Positions 51,685 through 60,549 are shown, numbered from the stretch's first letter. The stretch: DNA of 64,000 nucleotides from Fulvivirga sediminis (GCF_016757215.1 NZ_JAESIY010000013.1:62001-126000), one strand, 5' to 3'. Translations and numbers: made by a program. Notes: generated by a model from the sequence alone, not told the origin.

Positions 51685-53193
51685 TTATTTTAAAAATTCA
51701 ATATCTGCCTTATTCTCAGCTAAAATCTCATTTTCTGAAGCTAAATCATGAACAGTCTCCTCAAAGTCCGTTACTACACTTTTATCTGCGCCATTTTCCA
51801 CGAGATACTTTAAAATACTAGTATCAGTAGCTTTCATGGCTGCTATTTGTAAAGGTGTAGTGCCTTCATCATTAGCCTTATTAATATCCACGCCCATAGC
51901 TTCTACTTTTTGGATTAATGAAAGATTGTTCTTTTCTACAGCCAAGTGATATAAAGTGTTACCATTAGCCTGCTCCGCTTTAGGGTTAAACCCTTTCTTT
52001 TTAAGGATTTCATACTTCTCAGCAATAGGATCTCCTTTTTGCATAAATCCGCCTCTGGTTCTAAAAGAGCTGATTAAGTAATAGCCTACATTGTTACCCG
52101 CAACATCTTTCACTTTTACTTTAGCACCCTTATCTATTAAATATTTTACAACCTCCGGTGAATTACCTGCTACAGCTTTAGTTAGAGCAGTTTCACCAGC
52201 CTTATTAGCTGAATTAATGTCTTTTGATTTCTCCACTAACAACTTCACTATAGCTAAATCATTACCTGCAGCAGCATTCATTAGCGGAGTATTTCCTTGA
52301 GCATCTTTAGCATTTACATCTACTCCTTTGCTTATGAAATAGTTTATCACTTCGGGATCTTTAGATCTTGCCGCCGTTAGATGCAATGGCGTAACTCCCT
52401 CTTTAGTAGCAACATTTGGCTGAACGCCTTTTTCTTCCAGGTATTTAAAAACAGATAGGTCATTAGTTCCTCTTCTGGCACCCTGGCTAGCGGCAATCAT
52501 TGCATTCGCTCCTTCGTTATTTTTGCCTTTATAATCTACTTCCTTTTCTATAAGCAGATCCATCATTTTTGTATTTCCTGTTTTAGCTGTGTAAAAGAAA
52601 ACACCACTTCCATCTTTATCTTTAGTATGCAGATCTAACCCTTTAGAAGTGAAATAATCTACCATGTTGAAATCTGAAAGGTGAGGCACCAGCAGCAGTA
52701 AAGCCGTAGCACCATTATGGTTAGTTTCTGTAACCTTAGAGCCATTTGCCAGCAGCTGATCATAGATCTCAGGATTAGTTTGCCCGGTGGTGGCAGCAAA
52801 AGCCAACACGGTATAACCATGATCATCCTGCATATCAGTTTTCACTCCTTTGTCTATCAGGTATTTTACTACTTCAAGGTTTCCACCCATAGCCGCCCAG
52901 TGCAGGTAATTTCTACCATCATGAGTAGCTTCGTTAATATTGTCAGTTTTGGTTAATAAAAACTTAATAGTTTCTGTAGGCACCTTGTTAAGTATAGCGA
53001 ACATGATACCGTTAAACTTAGCTCCATTAAACTCAGCTGGGTCGTTACCTCCAGCTATTTTCTGCTTCACCTCTTCTACAGAAGGCTTTGAAGCCCAATA
53101 GCTACGATCAAGAAAAACGTTCTTATCCTGAGCACCAGCTATAAAAGGCAGCATTAGAATGGCTATGAAAAATGTATAAAAATTGATTTTCAT
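51685..53193 (-). CDS. Exported ankyrin-repeat protein
   Basis: A 502-residue protein with signal peptide 1-21 (MKINFYTFFIAILMLPFIAG). About 12-13 ankyrin repeats follow, e.g. DGRNYLHWAAMGGNLEVVKYLIDKG, QGNTPLMNAAAGNDLAIVKLLVEK and EGTTPLQIAAMKATDTSILKYLVENG. Periplasmic ankyrin proteins act as scaffolds, for example beside catalases or metal-uptake proteins. It starts 5 bases before the DUF2271 gene and lies inside the putative iron-uptake operon, so a scaffold for receptor, lipoprotein or reductase is a fair guess. Confidence 0.92.
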   Translation of the reverse strand: MKINFYTFFIAILMLPFIAGAQDKNVFLDRSYWASKPSVEEVKQKIAGGNDPAEFNGAKFNGIMFAILNKVPTETIKFLLTKTDNINEATHDGRNYLHWAAMGGNLEVVKYLIDKGVKTDMQDDHGYTVLAFAATTGQTNPEIYDQLLANGSKVTETNHNGATALLLLVPHLSDFNMVDYFTSKGLDLHTKDKDGSGVFFYTAKTGNTKMMDLLIEKEVDYKGKNNEGANAMIAASQGARRGTNDLSVFKYLEEKGVQPNVATKEGVTPLHLTAARSKDPEVINYFISKGVDVNAKDAQGNTPLMNAAAGNDLAIVKLLVEKSKDINSANKAGETALTKAVAGNSPEVVKYLIDKGAKVKVKDVAGNNVGYYLISSFRTRGGFMQKGDPIAEKYEILKKKGFNPKAEQANGNTLYHLAVEKNNLSLIQKVEAMGVDINKANDEGTTPLQIAAMKATDTSILKYLVENGADKSVVTDFEETVHDLASENEILAENKADIEFLK

Positions 53194-53298
53194 GGTTATG
53201 TTTTTTCTTTCTAAAACAATAGCAGATAAGGTTTACACCTACTAAAGAGACATTTAACGTCTATTTTAGTGAAGATGTAAACCTCACTTAATACATAA

Positions 53299-54597
53299 TT
53301 ATTTCCTTAAGATACCTACTGAACTTACTCCAGTAGCTTGTACTGTAATACCAGCTGTAGCTTTAGCCGTAGCCGGATCAATTACATAAACTACAGGATA
53401 CTCTGAATCAACTGTTACAGGGAAGTACATTTTACCATCATGCGCCATAGGTAAACCAGTAGCATCTATCTGATCATAAGCAGGGAAATCACCACCTATC
53501 CAGTTAAAGGTTTGGTCTTCCATTTTTACAATTCCATATTGAGAAGCAGCTCCTCTGGAAGTAGGCTCCACATCATTATAGATCTCTAAAAAGAAGTAAT
53601 CTTCAGTAATGTGCCATACTCTTCTGAATTTATATCCATCAGTAAGTGCTTCTATATTGAAGAAATAATTATCATCAAAATCATTGGCCCCATTGTTAAT
53701 TCTTAATGCTCCTGCAGGGTGTGTAGTAGTTTCTTCATATGCACCAGAGAATACATATACATTATTGTCATCATCTTTTGCTATTTGAGAATAATATTGA
53801 GATCTGAATCTCCCTGAAGAATAACTCAATCTATCATCATGAAATTTTTGAACAATATTAAGGTCTTTATCAAAAGCGGCAACCCAGCATTCGTTAGGGT
53901 AAACCACTTCTCCTGTGCTACTACCACCCGTAGCATCAGGATCTCTGGGTGAAGATACGACTGCTCCTGAAAGGAAAGTGCCGTCACCACGATCTACAAT
54001 ACCTGAAAAAGTAGCTTGTTGTCCTTCATGAAAGACATCAAAAGTAGGAATGCTCTTAGTTTCCATACTCATAGTATTTACATCTATGAAGTTAAACACT
54101 GAACCATCTTGTCTCGGATTTCCTTCACCGTCTACTAGAGTGTTTCCTTCATCATCAACTAAAGTCTGACCACCTACTGAAGTGATGGCATAGTTTTCAA
54201 AAAAGCCATACGAAGTAAAGCGAGAAGATATCTGAAACTGCCCAATGTTAGATAATTCACGTTTGTCATTATAGTTATAACCAAGGCCAATCCCTGGGTC
54301 ACCTTTTGCATAAACAAGACCTATAGCTACAGAAGGATCATCATTAAAAATCCAGCTATAACCTGTCATAGCCAGCTCGGTGCCGTTACCTACTATAGAA
54401 ACCTCGCCAGACTCTAGGTCATCTGCGGTGACAATATATTCTGAATCTTCACTTGAAGCTGAAATGAAAAAAGTATAATCCTGATCACTGTCTACGGGAT
54501 CAACAGAATCTGAATCATCATCACTACATCCAAATGATGAGATTAATAGAGCCCCCATTAATCCATATGAAAATAGCTTTTTATAAAAGTTAGTCAT
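53299..54597 (-). CDS. DUF4374 lipoprotein (XusB-like)
   Basis: A 432-residue lipoprotein with lipobox I-S-S-F-G-C, Cys24. The mature chain repeats strands such as YTFFISASSEDSEYIVTADDLESGEVSIVG, FHEGQQATFSGIVDRGDGTFLSGAVVSS and FPAYDQIDATGLPMAHDGKMYFPVTV, ending VYVIDPATAKATAGITVQATGVSSVGILRK, which fits the beta-propeller-like DUF4374 family. In Bacteroides a protein of this kind, XusB, is a surface lipoprotein binding ferric siderophores next to its TonB receptor. Here it lies 37 bases after the receptor gene in the same operon. Confidence 0.85.
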   Translation of the reverse strand: MTNFYKKLFSYGLMGALLISSFGCSDDDSDSVDPVDSDQDYTFFISASSEDSEYIVTADDLESGEVSIVGNGTELAMTGYSWIFNDDPSVAIGLVYAKGDPGIGLGYNYNDKRELSNIGQFQISSRFTSYGFFENYAITSVGGQTLVDDEGNTLVDGEGNPRQDGSVFNFIDVNTMSMETKSIPTFDVFHEGQQATFSGIVDRGDGTFLSGAVVSSPRDPDATGGSSTGEVVYPNECWVAAFDKDLNIVQKFHDDRLSYSSGRFRSQYYSQIAKDDDNNVYVFSGAYEETTTHPAGALRINNGANDFDDNYFFNIEALTDGYKFRRVWHITEDYFFLEIYNDVEPTSRGAASQYGIVKMEDQTFNWIGGDFPAYDQIDATGLPMAHDGKMYFPVTVDSEYPVVYVIDPATAKATAGITVQATGVSSVGILRK

Positions 54598-54634
54598 TAT
54601 GATTGATAGTTTATTAATTAATTGATTTCGTTAT

Positions 54635-57037
54635 TTATGATCTACTCTTAGAGAAGAAGTACCTGAGCTTTACAGAGAAGCTTCTGCCCGGCTTTTGCAG
54701 GCTATAATTATCATACAGAATAGTATCAGTAAAATTGTTAGCTTCTAAGGTGATATTATACTTGCCGCGCTTCATAGAGTAGTTTACACTCATGTCATGC
54801 GAAAGCTGTTCTGGAATTTCTATTTTTTTACTACCTAAACTGGGCCAATCTCTGTAGAAGGCATGAACATAATTTAGGAAGTAGGTTACGGTAAGCTTAT
54901 CTCCTTTACCAAAAAGGTTATTTTTCATATAGCTCATTTCACCGTTTCCGAATAGGTACGGCACGTTTCTCATGCGATCATTATAGTGCAGAGATGGGCG
55001 ACCGTTCTGATCATTCCCAACCTTATCTCTCATGTTCTGGTAAGTAAAAGTACCGCCTATAGCAAATGATCTCTTATAGAAATATCTTACTTCCAGGTCT
55101 ACGCCTACATTCTGCACCTTACCATGATTTACATATGATGCCAAACCATTACTCTGACTTACATCTCTTCTGATATAATCTTCTGTATCTCTATAAATAA
55201 AGCCTGCATCTATGTATAGTGACTGCTTTTGAGCCACTCCCCAAGAAGGTGCATAAGTGACATTAAAATTAACATTTCGGCTGTTTTCTGCTTCCAGATC
55301 AGTGGTACCGGTTTCCAATACTTCATCTCCAAAAAGCTCGGTAGAAGTAGGCAGACGAACAGATCTTTCAAAAGACATTTTTAGTAACAAATCATTTTTC
55401 AAACGGTAATTAGTAACTAGGCCAAAACCATTTACAGAATACCTTCTGTTCTGCTGCTGATAGTAAGGTGTGTTGCCTACGGTTGTAGTATCCATGGGAC
55501 CGGTAGTTACTACATGATAATTTTTCCCGAAGAGCGAGGCATTCCATTTGTCAGTAAGTTGATAATCGTAGGAAATACCCAGCACATTTTTAGTGTTAGA
55601 CCTTTTCATAAAATCAGCATCAGAACTATTTTGGTCATTAGCTACCGGATCAGAATTTTTCCTTTCGAAAGTACTCCACAGGTTGTTAACTACTATCTGT
55701 TGCTTCTCTCCTATTTTATATTTTAGATTGGCTGTAAACATGCCTGTATTGTTTCTGAACTCACCCATAGAATAGTCACCCTCTCCTCTTGATCCTTTAG
55801 GCCTGTAATCTCCAGCCCAGTTATACTGGCGAGCCATAGTATCTATATTGGTCTGTTTTACTCGGCTATAATTGGCTGATACGGCAAGGGATAAATTCTT
55901 TATAAATAGATCGCTCTTGTAATATTCCAGAGAAGGAATTACTGAATGCGACTCTGTAGCCCTACCTCCGTAGGCTATCTGCATGATATTGGCATTTTGT
56001 ATGTCCGATTCTTCCTGAGCCAAGGTGGCTCCTATTAAAAACCTATCGGCCCAGGGCTTCTTCACAAAACCAACCTTAGCAATTACCGTCTCATTATGAT
56101 AGGTATCATGAAACCTTTCAAACCACTGCTCCTCATTAGAATACCTACTAGAATATGAGCCATCAGCATTTTCGGTAAACTCCAGCAGCTGGGTTTTTAC
56201 ATCATAATTATTATCTGAGTAGTTCTGAAAAGCATTTACATTAAAAGTAAAGCCAGATTTAGAGGTGGAACCAAAGTTTATATTAGTCTTATGGGTATTG
56301 AAAGAACCATAAGAATAAGAAGCATCCAAATAGGTATTAGCAGATTTCTTAGTAATAATATTAATAGCTCCCCCCAGCGCATCAGCTCCAAGTTCAATAG
56401 GCACTACACCTTTATACACTTCTATTCTCTCTGCCAGGTTTACGGGTATGTTATTGATTTGAAAAGCCGAACCGTAAGACTGCATAGGCAAACCATCCAT
56501 AAATATTTTTACATGCCTACCGGTAAAGCCGTTAAGCATTACAGACGTTCTGGAACCTTGCCCTCCTGATCTTCTGATTCTCACCCCAGAAGATCTTTCT
56601 AAGGCCTGCGAAAGGTCTTTAGAGCTGTTTTCCAGCTTTTTGGTATCTATGGCCACCACATTATACGGAGATTCCTTCACCTCCTGAATAATAGACTTGC
56701 CGGTGATTTCCACCTCATCTAAAACCTGGTCTTTCTCCGTAAGGGTAAAGTCATAAATTAAAGTAGTTCCTGCCTCCACATCTACTTGAGCAACCTCTCT
56801 TTCAAAACCTAAAACAGTACATACCAAGAGGTACTTGCCTGCCGGCACTTTCAGCTCATAATTACCTTTAGCATCGCTTATAGCATTAAAATTAGTCTTG
56901 TCTATAAATAGGTAAGCATCAGGAATTATCTCTCCTTCTGAAGATTTAACCACTCCACTAATAGTAGCTTTCTCCTGGGCGAAAGAAGGAAAAATGCTTA
57001 AAACGGCAAGAAGAGTACTGAGTAAAACTGTTTTCAC
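54635..57037 (-). CDS. TonB-dependent receptor (siderophore type)
   Basis: An 800-residue receptor. Signal peptide 1-20, carboxypeptidase-like domain (about 24-105, ATISGVVKSSEGEIIPDAYLFIDK), plug (about 112-235; NSSKDLSQALERSSGVRIRRSGGQGSRTSVMLNGFTGRHVKIFMDGLP, VNLAERIEVYKGVVPIELGADALGGAINIITKK) and a barrel ending in LQKPGRSFSVKLRYFF. The plug sequence is of the metal-siderophore class. First gene of a five-gene minus-strand operon with DUF4374, ankyrin, DUF2271 and PepSY reductase genes; a TACATTTG box lies upstream and an AraC regulator is divergent. Confidence 0.93.
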   Translation of the reverse strand: MKTVLLSTLLAVLSIFPSFAQEKATISGVVKSSEGEIIPDAYLFIDKTNFNAISDAKGNYELKVPAGKYLLVCTVLGFEREVAQVDVEAGTTLIYDFTLTEKDQVLDEVEITGKSIIQEVKESPYNVVAIDTKKLENSSKDLSQALERSSGVRIRRSGGQGSRTSVMLNGFTGRHVKIFMDGLPMQSYGSAFQINNIPVNLAERIEVYKGVVPIELGADALGGAINIITKKSANTYLDASYSYGSFNTHKTNINFGSTSKSGFTFNVNAFQNYSDNNYDVKTQLLEFTENADGSYSSRYSNEEQWFERFHDTYHNETVIAKVGFVKKPWADRFLIGATLAQEESDIQNANIMQIAYGGRATESHSVIPSLEYYKSDLFIKNLSLAVSANYSRVKQTNIDTMARQYNWAGDYRPKGSRGEGDYSMGEFRNNTGMFTANLKYKIGEKQQIVVNNLWSTFERKNSDPVANDQNSSDADFMKRSNTKNVLGISYDYQLTDKWNASLFGKNYHVVTTGPMDTTTVGNTPYYQQQNRRYSVNGFGLVTNYRLKNDLLLKMSFERSVRLPTSTELFGDEVLETGTTDLEAENSRNVNFNVTYAPSWGVAQKQSLYIDAGFIYRDTEDYIRRDVSQSNGLASYVNHGKVQNVGVDLEVRYFYKRSFAIGGTFTYQNMRDKVGNDQNGRPSLHYNDRMRNVPYLFGNGEMSYMKNNLFGKGDKLTVTYFLNYVHAFYRDWPSLGSKKIEIPEQLSHDMSVNYSMKRGKYNITLEANNFTDTILYDNYSLQKPGRSFSVKLRYFFSKSRS

Positions 57038-57097
57038 AAGGATAAAAATTTATTATATTAGTAGTGTTTTTATTTAGACTAATTTCAAATAACATTG

Positions 57098-57137
57098 CAA
57101 ATGTATTATCTTGATCGATCAGAATAGATTCGGAATC
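57098..57137. promoter_or_regulatory. Receptor promoter region with two palindromes
   Basis: Minus strand TACATTTG (57105-57098) is a good -7 box about 60 bases before the receptor start. Upstream of it lie TGATCGATCA (57112-57121) and GATTC-G-GAATC (57127-57137), both perfect palindromes, in the gap shared with the divergent AraC gene. No good -33 box was found, as expected for an activated promoter. Confidence 0.5.
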
Positions 57138-57166
57138 AGAAATAAAACTTTCGAAAAAAGTATATA

Positions 57167-58156
57167 ATGCGAATAACATCTTACCTTAAGAATGAGCAGT
57201 TGAACCTTTTTGATGTGGATCTGGATTCGCTAAAAACGAAAGGTAAATTATACACTAAGAATCTTCACTTTAAAGAAAAGGGACTGACTATCGATAGTCA
57301 GCTAGCCTACAGTGACCAGCTTTGCCTTATAAACACCAGCTTTTATAATCATCAAGAGATAGAAGATGTGTTCACTATAGAAGGCGAGTATATAAGAATT
57401 GGGTGTATTACCCGAGGGAGCAATCCTTTAATTACAGATTTGTCGGCCATAGACACGGTAGAATCATACCCTGGTTTTCTTAATTTAGTATATGGTAAGA
57501 ATTCACGTTTGAGCATTACCATGCCCAAGAGTAATCAAACGCATTATATCACCATGGTCATTTCTATTAAATATCTGGAAGAGCGATTTGCTCATGAAAA
57601 GTGGCCTAAAAAAAGCCGTTTTTTCAAAGCCATTACCAGCCGGCATAAACCTGAAGGCGAAGTCAATTTCAAGGTGATATTCCCTCTGCATCAAATTCTT
57701 TTAGACATGGTAAGCAAGGCATGGAAAATAGAAGAACGGCTGGATTTTCTAGAGTTAAAAATCAGAGAATTTCTACTTACACTCTATTGCTATGAGCAGG
57801 AAAACCAACTGGCCTACAGTGAACTAAATCCGGAAGTACTTGATAAAATAAAAAAAGCACATTATTACCTTGAAACCAACTTCAGAAAAACGCCTACTAT
57901 TAAAGAAATCTCCAGACATGTGCTCTTAAACGAATTACAACTCAAGCAAAACTTCAAAAATGTGTATGGCACTACCATCAGAAGCTTTATCATCGATTTA
58001 AAGATGAAAGAAGCACTTCACCTTCTTAAGGAACACAAAACCAATGAAATAGCTTCTATGCTGGGGTATAAAAGCTTATCTCACTTTATTACTTCCTTTA
58101 AAAAACATTACGGATCCTCCCCTAAGCAAATTTCAAAGCGCCAGTTAAATGTGTAA
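57167..58156 (+). CDS. AraC-family transcriptional regulator
   Basis: A 329-residue regulator: an N-terminal sensing part (about 1-215) without a clear cupin and a C-terminal AraC domain (about 230-325), with TPTIKEISRHVLLNELQLKQNFKNVYGTTIRSFI and a second helix pair TNEIASMLGYKSLSHFITSFKKHYGSSPKQIS. The size and the LKQNFKNVYGTTI pattern resemble PchR-type siderophore-responsive activators. It is divergent from the TonB-receptor operon with a 129-base gap, so it likely activates that operon. Confidence 0.9.
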   Translation: MRITSYLKNEQLNLFDVDLDSLKTKGKLYTKNLHFKEKGLTIDSQLAYSDQLCLINTSFYNHQEIEDVFTIEGEYIRIGCITRGSNPLITDLSAIDTVESYPGFLNLVYGKNSRLSITMPKSNQTHYITMVISIKYLEERFAHEKWPKKSRFFKAITSRHKPEGEVNFKVIFPLHQILLDMVSKAWKIEERLDFLELKIREFLLTLYCYEQENQLAYSELNPEVLDKIKKAHYYLETNFRKTPTIKEISRHVLLNELQLKQNFKNVYGTTIRSFIIDLKMKEALHLLKEHKTNEIASMLGYKSLSHFITSFKKHYGSSPKQISKRQLNV

Positions 58157-58366
58157 AGTGCTACTAGTAATTAAGTACTCATTGAAAACCTCGCTCAACT
58201 TGGAGTGCTAAACCGGACGTAAGCTCGCTACGATCAAAGGCGACAATAATTCTATTAAAAATATCTCAATACTCCCTACAGCAACAAAGCTATAATTATA
58301 TTTATTTCAATTAAAAAGTAATTACATTAAAAATAACGTAATAATAAACTCCATTTATTAAAATTA
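58157..58366. other. Gene-free region ahead of the tRNA-like gene
   Basis: This is the first part of a 647-base gap between the AraC gene and the YARHG gene; the rest holds the tRNA-like gene, its promoter and terminator, and a small palindrome. I see no open frame. TCCCTACAGCAA at 58273-58284 nearly repeats the 3' end of the tRNA-like gene (TCCCTCTACAGCAA, 58546-58559). Confidence 0.5.
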
Positions 58367-58397
58367 TTTGACAATAAAAGCTATTTAGTTAACTTTG
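58367..58397 (+). promoter_or_regulatory. Consensus promoter of the tRNA-like gene
   Basis: TTTG (58367-58370), 19 bases, TAACTTTG (58390-58397): exact match to the Bacteroidota -33/-7 consensus and spacing. Transcription should start near 58404, about 20 bases ahead of the tRNA-like structure. Confidence 0.8.
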
Positions 58398-58424
58398 AAA
58401 TATCAATTAACGACTTGATCTACA

Positions 58425-58556
58425 CTGTAGGGTGATGAAACTGGCAGACATGCCCTCCGGTCTCGGGGGTGGAGGTCACGGGATAAATTCTTTCAGGTAT
58501 CCAATAACACTTAAAGCACTAACCGCTCCGTGGAGGTTCGAATCCTCCCTCTACAG
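58425..58556 (+). ncRNA. tRNA-like RNA with abnormal middle (tRNA-Leu-like ends)
   Basis: Both ends read as a class II tRNA. Acceptor TGTAGGG (58426-58432)/CTCTACA (58549-58555), extendable to 8 bp with C58425-G58556; TG; D arm ATG/CAT around AAACTGGCAGA, close to tRNA-Leu; T arm GGAGG-TTCGAAT-CCTCC (58532-58548). The middle, 58453-58531, is 79 bases where about 30 are expected. It offers CCTCC/GGAGG (58454-58475) and GGATA/TATCC (58481-58502), each with a 12-base loop, and no 7-base loop with U33. It is flanked by a consensus promoter and a terminator. Not a recognisable tRNA-Sec, tmRNA or group I intron. Confidence 0.6.
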
Positions 58557-58561
58557 CAATT

Positions 58562-58590
58562 AAAGGCAGCCTTAACAGCTGCCTTTTTTT
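58562..58590 (+). terminator. Terminator of the tRNA-like gene
   Basis: AAAGGCAGC (58562-58570), 7-base loop, GCTGCCTTT (58578-58586), with a T run to 58590. A perfect 9-bp stem 6 bases after the tRNA-like end. Confidence 0.92.
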
Positions 58591-58744
58591 ATTGATAGTC
58601 TTATTAACTTATCCACTAAGAGTATAAAAGACCATATCCTTTCAAAACCTAAAGTTCTAAGTTTGTTTATATTGGAAAGTTTACAATAACTTAACAAAAC
58701 AAGTAAATTATGAATCCTTTAAACTTTTTATATGTTAATAACAA

Positions 58745-58758
58745 ACGATTGTAATCGT
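58745..58758. promoter_or_regulatory. Palindrome upstream of the YARHG gene
   Basis: ACGATT-GT-AATCGT, a perfect 6-2-6 inverted repeat 45 bases before the start of the YARHG gene; possibly an operator. Confidence 0.35.
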
Positions 58759-58803
58759 AGCAGATTAGCAATAAATTAATTAGTTTCGTAGAAATTACTC
58801 TAG

Positions 58804-59523
58804 ATGAAAGTTCTATTCGCAATAATAATTTCAACACTTTCACTAACTGGGACAAGCTACTGCCAACAAATAGGCTTTAAAGATATTGATGAAAGCCAGC
58901 TTAGTCCCTGGACACCTCATATTGACCTGGAATATCAGGGCACCTATCATTTTGGAGATTCAGAACTGGAGTCTAGTCTGGTTATAGTGATCACCACAGA
59001 GGGAAGCTACGCTCAGATAAGATCGAAAACCTGGTCTTTAACAACCAACGACTGGTATTACGAATTTAGAAATCTGGACAGTGTCCAGATTATTGACAAT
59101 CGATTTTTCTCCAGCCAAACCAATGGTGCATTCATGATTTACAGCCAGAATAATCAGATGATACGAACCTTAAAGATTGACTCTCCTTGGAGCGAAGTTA
59201 TAGAGCCGGGGCATTATGAGTTAGGCTATAGATATGGATCCCTAAAAAGGTATTATAGTGGTGATTACATCGAAGGCTCCACCCAAATACTCACCACAAG
59301 GGAGCTAGAAAAACTATCTTTCAATGAGCTCACCCTATTAAAAAACGAAATCTACGCTCGTTATGGTCTGGTGTTTCATGATAGATCTTTGCGCAAGCAC
59401 TTCAGACAAAAGGGATGGTATAAAGAGAAATACAAAAGTGTCGACAAATTCCTCACTCAACTCGAAAAAAACAATATTATTAATATTGAGATTGTGGAGA
59501 GCCAGACTTCTAGAAGTAATTAA
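58804..59523 (+). CDS. Exported YARHG-domain protein
   Basis: A 239-residue protein with signal peptide 1-20 (MKVLFAIIISTLSLTGTSYC). A beta-rich middle (about 35-150: PHIDLEYQGTYHFGDSELESSLVIVI...) has no family I can name. The C-terminal YARHG domain (about 160-225) reads LTTRELEKLSFNELTLLKNEIYARYGLVFHDRSLRKHFRQKGWYKEKYKS, where Y-A-R-Y-G stands for the name-giving Y-A-R-H-G. The domain is thought to be extracellular and wall- or ligand-binding. Monocistronic. Confidence 0.85.
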   Translation: MKVLFAIIISTLSLTGTSYCQQIGFKDIDESQLSPWTPHIDLEYQGTYHFGDSELESSLVIVITTEGSYAQIRSKTWSLTTNDWYYEFRNLDSVQIIDNRFFSSQTNGAFMIYSQNNQMIRTLKIDSPWSEVIEPGHYELGYRYGSLKRYYSGDYIEGSTQILTTRELEKLSFNELTLLKNEIYARYGLVFHDRSLRKHFRQKGWYKEKYKSVDKFLTQLEKNNIINIEIVESQTSRSN

Positions 59524-59554
59524 CACCTACCCCTCCACCTCTTCATCTGCCGTT

Positions 59555-59968
59555 TTAGTGAGGCAGCTTATCTCTTAAAATACCATAGACAAACGTGCCC
59601 AGAATAGCACTTAGCATTACTACTATAAAAACCGTAAGTCCATTCCCTATCAATATATACATAGGCCCAGGGCAAGCTCCTGTAAGTGCCCAGCCTAAAC
59701 CAAAAACTATCCCTCCGAAAAGGTAACGCTTCCACCCTTTATCCTTAGGTGGTACATTAATCACTTCACCATTCATATCTTTACCTTTAAACCTTTTTAC
59801 CAAAGCCAGCATAATAATACCTGTAACCACGGCTGAACCTATAACTCCGTACATATGAAAAGACCCGAACTTGAACATTTCATAAATACGATACCACGAA
59901 ATCACCTGTGCTTTGGTTAATAATACCCCAAAGACTAACCCGAGAAAAAGATATTTTAAATACTTCAT
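59555..59968 (-). CDS. YeeE/YedE-like sulfur transporter half (DUF6691)
   Basis: A 137-residue membrane protein with four helices. The block KGWKRYLFGGIVFGLGWALTGACPGPMYILIGNG carries the conserved Cys of the G-A-C-P-G-P loop, typical of the second, short half of split YeeE/YedE transporters, which import thiosulfate or related sulfane sulfur. Its start overlaps by one base the stop of the larger half, so the two are translated together and probably form one transporter. Confidence 0.9.
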   Translation of the reverse strand: MKYLKYLFLGLVFGVLLTKAQVISWYRIYEMFKFGSFHMYGVIGSAVVTGIIMLALVKRFKGKDMNGEVINVPPKDKGWKRYLFGGIVFGLGWALTGACPGPMYILIGNGLTVFIVVMLSAILGTFVYGILRDKLPH

Positions 59969-60534
59969 TATAAATCAAGAAAATAAGGAATGAGAAAATA
60001 TGTACTAACAAGGCCTCCTATAAAAAAGCCTATCACTGCAATTAAAGAAGGCAGCTGCAGGTTACTAAGGCCTGAAATAGCATGCCCTGAAGTACAGCCT
60101 CCCGCATACCTGGCCCCAAACCCCACTAAAAACCCTCCCAGTACCATAAATAGAATACCTTCTAAAGACATCAGTTGATCCCAAGCGAATATCTCGCCAG
60201 GCGCCAGCTCCTTACCCGGGCTGTTAATACCCATCACCTCCAGCTCCTGCACCACCTTCTCATTGAGTTGCATAGGTTCTTCACTCTGAAGCCATAATAC
60301 AGAAACCACACCTCCGAGAAAAGTACCTGCCACAAAAACCAGATTCCATACCTGCCCCCTCCAGTTAAACCTAAAAAAATCAGCGTATTTACCTCCGCCT
60401 CCTATACTACACATTGTTCTAAAGGTAGATGATATTCCAAATGCCTTCCCTGAGTAAATCATCAGGTACATCACTACAGCTATTAAAGGGCCAACCACAT
60501 ACCATGGCCATGGCGCTCTTAACATTTCAATCAT
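59968..60534 (-). CDS. YeeE/YedE-like sulfur transporter half
   Basis: A 188-residue membrane protein, first half of a split YeeE/YedE transporter. Five or so helices; [42 protein letters not shown] contains the G-G-C-T-S-G-H-x-I-x-G motif, whose Cys conducts thiosulfate in YeeE. Together with the next gene it should restore the usual two-Cys pathway. It follows the TSUP gene by 15 bases. Confidence 0.92.
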   Translation of the reverse strand: MIEMLRAPWPWYVVGPLIAVVMYLMIYSGKAFGISSTFRTMCSIGGGGKYADFFRFNWRGQVWNLVFVAGTFLGGVVSVLWLQSEEPMQLNEKVVQELEVMGINSPGKELAPGEIFAWDQLMSLEGILFMVLGGFLVGFGARYAGGCTSGHAISGLSNLQLPSLIAVIGFFIGGLVSTYFLIPYFLDL

Positions 60535-60549
60535 AAAATAAATATTAGC

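Noticed and set aside
58425-58556. tRNA-Sec, tmRNA or group I intron-split tRNA-Leu as identity of the tRNA-like gene
   Set aside because: The D arm has 3 bp, not the long stem of tRNA-Sec; no TCA loop can be formed on a 5-bp stem; the length is too small for tmRNA or a group I intron.
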